Source of the DNA: Eucalyptus grandis
Taxonomy: Eukaryota > Streptophyta > Magnoliopsida > Myrtales > Myrtaceae
Reading direction: 5' to 3'
NCBI RefSeq assembly: GCF_016545825.1
Contig: NC_052612.1
Location: 3,286,001-3,350,000 of the forward strand
Length of the DNA stretch: 64,000 nucleotides
Shown: positions 1 through 9,362 of the stretch, piece after piece
How the letters are laid out: each line of letters begins with the position of its first letter
Position numbering within the stretch: the stretch's first letter is position 1
Made by a program: the position numbers and the translations under genes
The notes under the pieces: model-generated
Told to the model about the DNA's origin: nothing
The model's database searches: none
The model's input: only the letters and a program-made list of their open reading frames with translations

Positions 1-1186
1 GAAATATTAATGGTGTATCTAAGGCCTCGTAAGTAACATTAGCATTAGGCTCTACTTCACATGTGACGTATCGGGGCTCCCTCAGCTTATACTTGTCATA
101 TGCCAATTTGTACATAAGTGAATATAGATGATTTGGAGTTGTTCTGCATATTTTCGGCAAGGGTCCAATCTGAGAAAATGAGCATGAATAGAGCTATCAC
201 ATCAAGAACAATCCCTCCGAAAAGAAGGATATAAGTAATTTTCACATCAAGTTTGGAGAGTTGATGCTTCTTCAAGTGATTGAAGAGGACAAAAGCCACC
301 ACAACACCCATGAAGTTTACGAAGTGGAAAAAGTAGCTCAACATGAAACGTATTGCTAACGTTTTTGTGTAAAGCACTTCGTAAATAAGTTCAACTGACA
401 TCAGCCTCAACGCCTCCATTGCAGAAATGTGGCGGAAATATTCTAGGCTCATATTGCGTTCTTCAAATGTGAACATGAGATCTCCGAGGAAAATCTTAAA
501 GATTTGAAAGAAGTAGTACGCTAGCTCCACCACAGTGCTCTCACTAGTCTTTGCTTCATCTTTTTCAGAATAATCGAATGCTTCATCTTCCTTATGATAC
601 GTCGAAAGGAGCGTCCTTATCCGGGGAACAGCATTAGCCCCAACGGACTCGCGCTGTGAGAGCACCCATTCCTTGAGCCTTGGGAGGCTTGAGAGATTAA
701 GTGCTACTATTCTCTCTGCATTTTTTATGACCCCAACAAGGAAAACCAGCATTGTTGGGATCATTAGCGACCTGTCGCTAGGAATTATCTGCCCAAATAC
801 GTAAATGGCAGCACTGATTTGGAAGATGAGATTAAGCAGGTGTCGTCGCCAAAGTGAACTATCCTCTAGAGAAAAGGCAGTGATAGTGTCCGGACCGCCA
901 AGATGTAACAAGAGAAATGAGGCCCAAAATGCCTGAAGTGCTTTGTCTACTTTAGTTGCATGAGTGCACAAATTACCTTGGTTGTGAGAGATGAGCCCGA
1001 TTGCAAATGCAGCTACCCAGTCAGCCATCAAATAGGCCAACCATAAGAGGAAAATGATGCGATCGTTTCCGTTTTCTTTCTAATGGGTGAAAATATAATA
1101 AGAAAGACCTGAAGTGAGAGGCTTAGCAAGACAAAACCTCGGATGTTCCATTGGTTCCACAGATATGAAATGGAGCTAAACACCAT
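1..1186 (-). pseudogene. DUF4220/DUF594 family membrane protein, N-terminal part, frameshifted and cut by window edge
   Basis: The ATG is at 1186-1184 and opens with MVFSSISYLWNQWNIRG, matching the start of the copy at 18148. Hydrophobic segments and family motifs follow (YLMADWVAAFAIG, LLLHLGGPDTI, SDWTLAE). DUF4220 is an N-terminal multi-pass domain of plant proteins of roughly 700 residues that usually end in DUF594; their biochemical function is not established. Two single-base shifts break the frame. One lies in the TTT at 1065-1067 (plus coordinates), where one base is missing compared with the paralogue. The other is near 112, after which the sequence continues as KLREPRYVTC and NVTYEALDTPLIF in another frame down to base 1. 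The DUF594 half lies outside the window. Each shift is one base, so assembly error is an alternative to true decay. Family assignment is secure; the pseudogene call is less so. Confidence 0.8.
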
Positions 1187-1934
1187 GTTCCTGCTTCGTT
1201 TGAATTTTATCGCTCCTATCCAATATAAGATTGATGAGAACAAAACTATTCTCTCAACAATCCATCTAGAGAGTTTACATGTATCAAGAAAACAATGCTT
1301 TGCAGACTTTATAAGGAAGCCTTGAAGCTTCCAAGTAAGTGTGGAGTAGAGCGTAATAATGAAAAAAGGGTATATTTGGAACATCTCCTCCCTCTCGCTC
1401 TCAATGTAATAATGCGTATTATTTTTCTTAAATGTTAAGACAATTGGCGGCGACGTCGGGAAGGTCAATGCTTGGGACTTTGGGGCTTGGGAGGATGAAG
1501 CAGCACGAGCAGAGCACTGGCCTTGCTCTGCCCCTGATTCAATGAGTGGTGCGGGTGCTGTCGTTTTTGGGGTACAGGTTCAATGTGTTCCTGAGGTTGC
1601 TGAGGGTTCGCAAGAATCTATCTAACCTTCTGCCATGGTTTTTCCTTTTTCCTCCGTTAGATTAGATAGTATTACGATTCTACCATCGTCATGAAAACGA
1701 GTTATTTGCGTATCATTTTTTGTTGATTGAAGCTTGAGTTTTCAATCGTATGCAGATTGACAATTCGAGTCGATAAAAATTCCTCCATATTTATGAAAAA
1801 AACTAATAGTAGTATATTATTATTGCTCGGGACAACTTGACCTTATTTAAGGTTGCCCGAATCAGAAATAATTACTAGTCAATGCTAAACATCTCAAATT
1901 CTTTCTTAAAAAATTTCATCTTAACATTTAGGGA
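1187..1934. other. Upstream flank of the minus-strand DUF4220 copy
   Basis: This stretch has no convincing gene. Bases 1187-1340 resemble the region just inside and upstream of the start codon in the other DUF4220 copies and relics, for example 15500-15650. Bases 1440-1640 are more GC-rich and do not resemble anything else I recognise in the window. The open frame over 1028-1468 on the minus strand is only the gene start read upstream through non-coding DNA. Confidence 0.4.
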
Positions 1935-2195
1935 TAAGTATTCCAAAACTTATCACAAAAGCGCAATTGAGTCCTAAAATTTTCAAAAGTGTAATAAAAT
2001 CCTAAAACTTATTAGGAAAGTGTAATCAAGTCTTAAAACATTTAAAAAATGTAATCAAATATTAAAATTTGTTACGAAAATAGCAATCAAAGAAAAGACT
2101 TGATTGAATCAATATGATGACTGTTAGAACTTGATGGCACTTTTTGAATATATGACTCAATTACATTTTTGTGATAAGTTTTAAGATTTTCTCAC
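1935..2195. repeat. Degenerate short repeat with an inverted last unit (foldback-like)
   Basis: Four imperfect copies of a unit of about 35 bases lie between 1945 and 2090, each reading like 'cAATyrAGTCcTAAAAyTT' followed by an A-rich spacer. The motif returns in inverted orientation near 2155-2190 (CTCAATTACATTTTTGTGA then AAGTTTTAAGATTTT). Tandem units with an inverted end are common in foldback or MITE-like plant repeats. I could not find clean target duplications, so the element class is open. Confidence 0.45.
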
Positions 2196-2289
2196 GCAGC
2201 AACGTCTATCTTGAATAGATTAATTATGAGTCTACAAATACCACACTAATACCATGGTTCCAATTAAGAGACCAAAGCGTAAATGTTTT

Positions 2290-3120
2290 GAAGCCAAAGC
2301 TTAAAGAAAACTTGAAGTGAGAGGCTTAACATGACAAAACCTGGTATATTCCATTCGTTTCATAGATCCGAAATGGAGCTACATACGTTGTTTTTTTGGC
2401 TTAGCTTGAATGTGATCGCTCATCTCTAATATAATTTTGGCTACAACAAAATGTAAAAGGAGGAATAGTGGGGAATGTATGTGTGTGTTGAGATGATTCC
2501 TTTTACTTGTTGTTAGAATATGGTATTTATGCAAAAATCTTAAAAAGTTAAGCAATCGCGGACCATCCATTTCGCAAATGAAATGGTGCACAAAATAGCA
2601 TGAGGTGTTTTAACTACTAATGGATTAAATTAAATGTTTCGGTCTTGAGCAGGACCTTAAAAGGCTCGACCATTTGAAAGTCCGGGAAAGAGGCGGGCAA
2701 AGGCCTCGAAAAAGATTTTGACCCCATTGTTAGAATCTGGTATCCACAACTCCCTTACGGGAGTAGGGAGGTAGTCTAGATCCCAATGACGACTATCCAT
2801 TTCGCAAATGAAATGGAGCACAAAATAGATCCAACATGAGGTGGTTTAACTACTGATGGATTAAATTAAATGTTTACTTTGGGTCGTGTGTCCATAAAAG
2901 TGGAAGACGGTATCAGGTTATTAATTGTTAAATCCATCGATTATGATCTTGCTTCACGTGACAAAAGTCACCCAAAAAGTGTGCTTTAGCCAAAGAAATG
3001 GGAAAAAAAGGAAACGGGAAGCTGTAGCCGAAGTGGAGTAATCATAAGTGAGAGGCTTCAAAAAGGTATCTCCCACCAAAGCAGGTAGATATTCCGCCGC
3101 AGAAATCTCCCTGTATCTTT
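2290..3120 (-). pseudogene. Relic of a DUF4220 5' end plus its upstream region
   Basis: Bases 2305-2450 match the start of the minus-strand DUF4220 copy: the blocks AAGTGAGAGGCTTA, ATTCCATTCGTTTC and AAATGGAGCTA lie in the same order as at 1110-1180. Bases 2450-3115 match, in inverse orientation, the sequence upstream of the plus-strand gene at about 17600-18140, including GTGTGCTTTAGCCAAAGAAA and the CACCAAAGCA block. Only about 40 codons of coding sequence remain. Within the relic a segment of about 70 bases (2566-2635) is repeated at 2799-2872 with unrelated DNA between, so there was also a local duplication. Confidence 0.6.
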
Positions 3121-5380
3121 ATTTATTTATTTAGTATTTCTAAATTATGAATTTCTACGACCCGAACTGGTTCTCTTAGTTTCTTTCTTTTTTATTTAGA
3201 CAATATAAGCTGTCATAGAATGAAAAATTATAGGAAAATATAAAATTTGTAACTTAAGATTGCATGTGCTGAATAAGTTTCGTCGATATAGTATATGCTA
3301 TTTCTTATATTTTCTCGCCTATTCCCTCTCTATATCATATAGATTTATTATCTCTGGTAAAGAGTGGAAGTTGCATCATCGTTTGGCCGGCTGTGATTTT
3401 CCTCAAATTTCAAACCTCGTTGATTTACTCTGGACCACCATCGAGATAATTAATTCATAATGAGGACAAAATCGACCCATGTGGGGAACCGACTCTGGTC
3501 CACATCTACACGCAGTATCTCTTAACTTCATCGATTTTCGGACACCCGATTAAGTTTATATCCTTGCTTAATCAAAAGTTTGACCATTGATCTCGGAGAA
3601 GGAGAATTCGCAAGGAAATTCTTTTTTGTAACTTCATCCTAAGTGATTTTTTCCTACTAGGAATTGAGCTTTATACAATTGTGAAACAGTGAAATGTTAC
3701 TAGTAATTTTTTGCATAATTTTTTGAAATTTACATAATCTTATAATTTTTTATAGGAAAGTAAACAAAAAAACACTTACAACTTTTATTTATGTAAATAT
3801 GTCACAAGTATACTAATTTAGGGACTTCGAGATCTAAAAATTAATTTGCGATAAATTTATCACGGATATACCAATTTAGAATTTTTGATGATCCGAAAAT
3901 TAGTTTGAAGTAAATTTATCATAGATGTACTGATTTGGGATTTTTTCGTGGTATTAGCCCCTGTTAATATGATGATAATCTTTGAAATGCGTATATTTAT
4001 GGCTGGTAAGTTTTCAACCAATAACCACTATTATTAAAATTTCATGTTAAATTATGCCTTTGAGATTATAAGTTTTTTTTTTCCATCAGTAAAGTTGATT
4101 TTATTGGAGTGTGATTTATTGCAATGTAATTGATTATGTCACTCTTTCTCAAAGGACAAAGACCATATTATAAAATCAACCACCGGTCTTACTTATTATA
4201 GTAATCCGGATCCGGAGTTTAACCTCATTGCGTATGGAATTCGTACTTTTGCAGATCAATAAGCCTATCATAATGCATGCTTTTGTATGACGCCTAACGA
4301 TTGATGTCATACAACTGACAAAACAAGAAGACAAGCACTCCCATTCCGTCTCTTTATCAAAGGGGCCATCTCCATCTCCTTGGGGTTTTATATTCACGAT
4401 GCACATATTGAGTGGAAAATGTGACAATCTGAATATTTAAAGATGAGTTGTATACGAGAAAGAATATCAATGTCAACGAGCCTAATGATGTGGCAATTCA
4501 TGTAAAATATTCTTAGCAATGTGCCCAAGAAAACATCCAAGAAAACATACTTCCTCACGCTTGCAATAGACAAATCATGTTAATAGTGATCATCATTATT
4601 CTTTTGTTATATGATCTCAGGTTTCACGCCAGCAACCCCTTACCAGATGATGAAAATGCTAGGTGACTAACTAATGTAGACATCGGTCGTTGTGCCCTGT
4701 CAATCTTTGACTCCATCCAACCACGAGAGGCAAGGAGGGGATTCCATTCTTGACGTGCTTTTCCACTCTAAAACAATCGTCGATCGAAAAAGAAAAACAT
4801 AGAAAGACAATATCTAGTGACATGATCTCTCTTACAATTATTTTATGAGCTAAATCATTTTAGTAACAAGTTCTTCTGTCTTATCTGACTAGCATTGAAT
4901 TTATCCAACTTAATTCTTCCTCATCCACTTTAATCGAATTTTAACTCAAAAATTTGTAACATCTCTAAATAAATCAGACAAAACAAGAGCCAAGACCTTA
5001 GGGATCAGTGCCATAAATATGGATTATTAACATCAAGTGGCAAAATAAGTCGAGTTTGTTTCTTATATTTTGGTTATCCATTACTATAAATCTATATTTT
5101 CATTATTATTATTATTGAGCCAAAACCATTTATTGTTGTTGTGGACTCAATATAAGTCACTAAGCCTATTGTTTTCCTTCATCGGTAGGGAAACTAAATC
5201 TATTCTCTCAAATATAATAATCGTCTCTTTTCTCTAACGATTTTCATTGTATTCATTTATGAAAAGAGATCAGCTGTAAAATTGAGGCTCTGATATTAAA
5301 CTTGTCTTCTTATCTATTAACAATGACTAAATGGGAAAGATAACGTAAGAAAAATGTTTCTTCGTGAAATTGGTTATTAT
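3121..5380. repeat. Gene-free region with two dispersed segmental repeats
   Basis: Bases 3380-3540 are a diverged copy of a block (CGAGATAAT..ATTCATAATGAGGACAAA) also present at 6760-6880, 51590-51660, 53420-53490 and 55110-55210. Bases 4540-5340 align with 43960-44100 plus 45240-45470 plus 46830-47170, and again with about 56600-57010; shared landmarks are GGGATTCCATTCTTGA, CTAACTAGCATTGAATTT and GAGCCAAAACCATT. Those other copies carry insertions that this copy lacks. No reading frame looks coding. Confidence 0.5.
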
Positions 5381-5381
5381 T

Positions 5382-6610
5382 TTCTACATTTGGCAGATTA
5401 AATAATGATTGCACAAGATATTCAATTTGATTTTGGAAAAACTATAGCCATCAAATAGCTCAACCGTAAATGAAAAATGATACGATAGTTCGCTTTTTTT
5501 TTTTTTTTAAAGGGGTGCAAGTTGAATGAAAAAGACTTGAAACAAGAAGTTTAGTTTGACAAAGTATGGGATATTCCATATATTCCACAGACCTGAAATA
5601 AAATTAAATGCCATATTTTTCCCTAGTTTGAAATTTTTCTCTCTAAGGCTCCATTCGTTTCGCAAAAATAATTTCCAGGAAAACATTTTCCAGATTTTCT
5701 GGCATTCGTTTAATAGAAAATAAATTCCTTGAAGAAAATGTTTTCCATGAAAGGAAAAAAGTTTTCCAAATTAGGGGAAAATGTTTTTTACTTTTGAAAA
5801 GTGGAAAACATTTTTCTCACCTAATCTCTCTTATCTCACACCTCTACAAATCCTCACTTCATCCTCCCATTTCTTCTTATTCTTTTTTTTTTTTTATTCG
5901 AATTATTCTTTATATTTTCTTTTTCTTTTTTATTCAAATTATTTTTAATTTCCTTTTTCTTTTCTATTTCTTTTTTTATTTTTCTTTATTTATTTTTCTT
6001 TTCTTTGTTTCTCATCTTCTTCTTTCTTGGCTAGTCGTCGACCATTGCCAAGTCTCAAGCTTGTTGATCTTAAGCTCACACTCGTCGATCCGGCGAGCCT
6101 CGAGCTTGATGCTCATGCTCGCCAACTGGGAGTGGCGAGCCTCGTGCTCATCGGAGAGCTCAAGGCTCATAGGTGGTCGGTCACGGGCCATCGCCGTGAC
6201 TAGCGACCAATCAAGAAAGAAGGAGATAGAAAACAAAGAAAAAAAAAAAAGAAAAAAAAAAAATTAATAATAGATTTTAAAAATAAAAAATAATTAAAAA
6301 TCAATTCTTAAAAATATGAAAAATCCATTTTAAAATATAAAATTAAATGAAAAGAGTATATGAAGGAAAATATTTTCTTTACCAAATAGCGAAAAATATT
6401 TTCCACTTCATTTTCAAGTTTCATCCGAACACCGAAAAATAATTACATTTTTTTGGAAATTTACTTCCTATAAAATATTTTCTAGAAACTCCACATTTTC
6501 CGCGAAACGAATGGAGCCTAATATAATTTTGGTTATTCAACTATCCATCAAGAGTTTTTCCAGGCATTAAGAAATGAGTGCTTTGTAGACATTCTAAGGT
6601 GGGGGAGAAT
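5382..6610 (-). pseudogene. DUF4220 5' relic split by a MITE
   Basis: Bases 5382-5646 and 6522-6610 together match the first codons and 5' flank of the DUF4220 family in minus orientation. Landmarks are TTGGCAGATTAAATAATGAT, GCCATCAAATAG, GATATTCCATATATTCCACAG and ATGCCATATTTTT. The same blocks lie in the same order at 15247-15600. The match stops at 5646 and resumes at 6522 because a mobile element lies between. No open frame is left. Confidence 0.55.
5647..6518. mobile_element. PIF/Harbinger-like MITE, 872 bp, TAA target duplication
   Basis: The ends are a perfect 17-bp inverted repeat, GGCTCCATTCGTTTCGC at the left and its complement at the right. They are flanked by TAA at 5644-5646 and at 6519-6521. 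Longer subterminal arms rich in AAAATRTTTTCC are also inverted. The relic at 2424-2440 keeps the empty site (CTCTAATATAATTTTGG with a single TAA), which proves the insertion. A 3-bp TWA target and GGC-type ends are established marks of PIF/Harbinger (Tourist-like) elements. There is no transposase. Bases 6030-6220 form a GC-rich core with repeated GAGCCTCG motifs. Open frames across the element (5794-6267) are not genes. Confidence 0.88.
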
Positions 6611-6949
6611 TGTTAATTTGTGGAAATGGAAACCGGCCCAACTGGGCTTGGAATCGGATTGACCGGTCTAGTTCCTAGGTGGATTAGACCCGATGGTGAT
6701 ACCTTTTTTTTCTCCCCCAATTACCTGCAAGACTACAAGTGTTGCATAGTCCAAGCCTCGTTAATTTACTCGAAACCATGAACGATCATCGAGATAATTT
6801 ATTCATAATGAGGACAAATGTTAACCAATGCGAGGTGTCTCCGACTCTCCTCACCTTTGTCTACAAGCAATATCTTTTTAGCTTGATCGATTTTCAAAAT
6901 CTAAAATATGAATGATAGTTTCATTTTTTGAAAAAGCACAGCAGAGAGG
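6611..6949. other. Spacer with a dispersed-repeat fragment
   Basis: Bases 6760-6890 repeat the block with CGAGATAATTTATTCATAATGAGGACAAATG and the cue TCTACAAGCAATATC seen again at 55110-55210. This is an outlying piece of the tandem unit that follows. Nothing coding is seen. Confidence 0.45.
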
Positions 6950-7436
6950 ACTGCATAAAAATAAAGGGACATTAATTAAGATCCACATTTTGTTTATAGC
7001 CTAAATGATTTTTGATATGACTGGACCACGAATGGAATCAAATCCTTGATTCTCATTAATGACAAGTTAAATGATATGACAACAATATTTCAATCAATTT
7101 CTTGCAATCTCGTCATTTGCTATTGCTACGCGAGTCCTCGTATTTTGTTTCTTTGCCATGCATACTTCCATGCTATATTTTTTAACATAAGGCATTTGCA
7201 AATATAATGAATGTTTAGATTGCTGATCTCTCACATGAAGTTGAGTATGTGGGTATTGATTACGATTTAGTTTGAAATACATATAATTAATTTTTTGGCC
7301 CTACAATGCATAAATGTATTGCATAAAACCATATGACAGAGTATATATAATGTCTTATAAATGAAAATGCAACTATATTTTATACATCAATTTGATGAAA
7401 AGTATCTCAGAATATACTAGTTTAGAGCCATCGCTA

Positions 7437-8813
7437 AGTCTTGATCGAGTCAAGGTTTATGTATTATTTGGGTATGATGGACCTTTTCCCCCTTTTTCGA
7501 CAATTAGTCCATAGAGTCTTTTAAAAAGGTTTCCATGAAGTCAAGTAGGTCTTCTTTTCCCCCCACTATCTACTTTAAGAGATTCTGTCTACAATGAGTT
7601 CATAAAGTACTTTAAAAAAGACAAAAGACTTTTAGGAGAATGGCCACTACCTCTTTGGATCTTATGTGTTTTGTCAGATGATGAGAGGTTCTGGGTAATT
7701 GTTTGGCCAACATGGGACCTTTCGTACGTGTGAACGTGACATGCTATCATCTCATGTGTATTCTTCATTTTTTGGTCAATATTCAATGAGAGATAAAAGA
7801 GACTAGACAAGTATAAATCCAATGAGGACATAGTTGAATACACTATTGATGAGACGAATTTGGAAGCACTATCAATGGAAGATATTCTCCCCTAGTCTTG
7901 ATCGAGTCAAGGTTTATGTATTATTTGGGTAGGATGGACCTTTTTCCCCCCTTTTTCGACAATTAGTCCACAGAGTCTTTTAAAAGGTTTCCATGAAGTC
8001 AAGTAAATCTTCTTTTCCCCCCACTATCTACTTTAAGAGATTCTGTCCACAATAAGTTCATAAAGTGCTTTAAAAAAAGACAAAATACTTTTAGGAGAAT
8101 AGCCACTACCTCTTTGGATCTTATGTGTTTTGTCAGATGATGAGAGGTTTTGGGTAATTGTTTGGCCAACAATGGACCTTTCGTACGTGTGAACGTGACA
8201 TGCTATCATTTCATGTGTATTCTTCATTTTTTGGTCAATATTCAATGAGAGATAAAAGAGACTAGACAAGTATAAATCCAATGAGGACATAGTTGAATGC
8301 ACTATTGATGAGACGAATTTGGAAGCACTATCAATGGAAGATATTCTCCCCTAGTCTTGATCGAGTCAAGGTTTATGTATTATTTGGGTAGGATGGACCT
8401 TTTTCCCCCATTTTTCGACAATTAGTCCATAGAGTCTTTTAAAAATGTTTCCATGAAGTCAAGTAGGTCTTCTTTTCCCCTCACTATCTACTTTAAGAGA
8501 TTCTATCCACAATGAGTCCATAAAGTACTTTAAAAAAGACAAAAGACTTTTAGGAGAATGGCCACTATCTCTTTGGATCTTATGTGTTTTGTCAGATGAC
8601 GAGAGGTTCTGGGTAATTGTTTGGCCAATAGGGGATCTTTCGTATGTGTGAACGTGACATGCTATCATCTCATGTGTATTCTTCATTTTTTGGTCAATAT
8701 TCAATGAGAGATAAAAGAGACTAGACAAGTATAAATCCAATGAGGACATAGTTGAATGCACTATTGATGAGACGAATTTGGAAGCACTGTCAATGGAAGA
8801 TATTCTCCCCTTT
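7437..8813 (+). repeat. Three direct copies of a ~458-bp segment
   Basis: AGTCTTGATCGAGTCAAGG starts at 7437, 7894 and 8353, giving periods of 457 and 459 bases. Each copy ends at GGAAGATATTCTCCCC. The copies differ at only a few percent of positions by eye, far less than neighbouring units of the array differ from each other. The triplication is therefore younger than the array. Minus-strand open frames of 84-100 codons in each copy look alike only because the DNA is nearly identical. Confidence 0.9.
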
Positions 8814-9152
8814 AACTCTCTTAACCCTTTGAGCAGTGAATTCTATTTTCAAGATGGTAAGTCTTGTGAGAAAAACATGAAAGGCGATTGCATCCTCAAA
8901 TTTCAACATGGGATTTTTAGAGTAAGAATGAATGACTCAACCAATTAGTTGGTTTACAATTCAACAACTTACACTCTTAGTGAAGTCTAATTAGATTAGG
9001 CACTTTAATAGGCATAAACTTTGTCCACCATGCCCCAATGAGACAAAAAACTTCCTCATCTTTTTACATTATTGTTATCTCCAATCTCCTTGTGTTTCTT
9101 AGAAGTCAAAAATGTCTAGTTCTTAATTTTCCTTACTTGTCCTTTTCATTTT

Positions 9153-9362
9153 TTTTTTTTTGGTAAGATAAAAAGGAACTCAAACCTCCCGACCGTTCAT
9201 GCACTTGGAGTAAACCCTGGAACCAGTAGAAGATATTCTCCCTTGCCCCGAGTAAGTCGTCAAGGTTCCTTGAGAAAACAAGGCAAACGACGCAGAGATT
9301 TGAATATTGGACCTCTTGCGAAAGGAACCAGCGCCCAACCACTATGCCACCACCACAGATGG
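9153..9362 (-). mobile_element. tRNA-derived SINE
   Basis: Read on the minus strand the segment begins near CCATCTGTGGTGG. It has an A-box-like TGGCATAGTGGTTGG and, some 40 bases on, a B-box-like region TATTCAAATCTC, and ends in a 12-base A run (the T run at 9150-9161 on plus). The array sequence on each side is interrupted exactly here: other units read CTTTTCATCTATTATACC without it. A CTTTTCATT-containing target repeat is visible near 9140-9150 and 9372-9382, slightly diverged. A polymerase III box pair, A tail and direct repeats are the standard features of plant SINEs. Confidence 0.7.

Noticed and set aside
1143..1325. 60-codon plus-strand frame
   Set aside because: It is antisense to the start and 5' flank of the minus-strand DUF4220 copy.
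5794..6267. 157-codon plus-strand open frame
   Set aside because: It is made of phenylalanine/lysine runs from T- and A-rich DNA plus the GC core, and lies wholly inside the MITE at 5647-6518.
7589..8761. Three similar minus-strand frames of 84-100 codons that looked like a small tandem gene family
   Set aside because: They are alike because the DNA was triplicated recently. The equivalent frame is not kept in the other, older array units.
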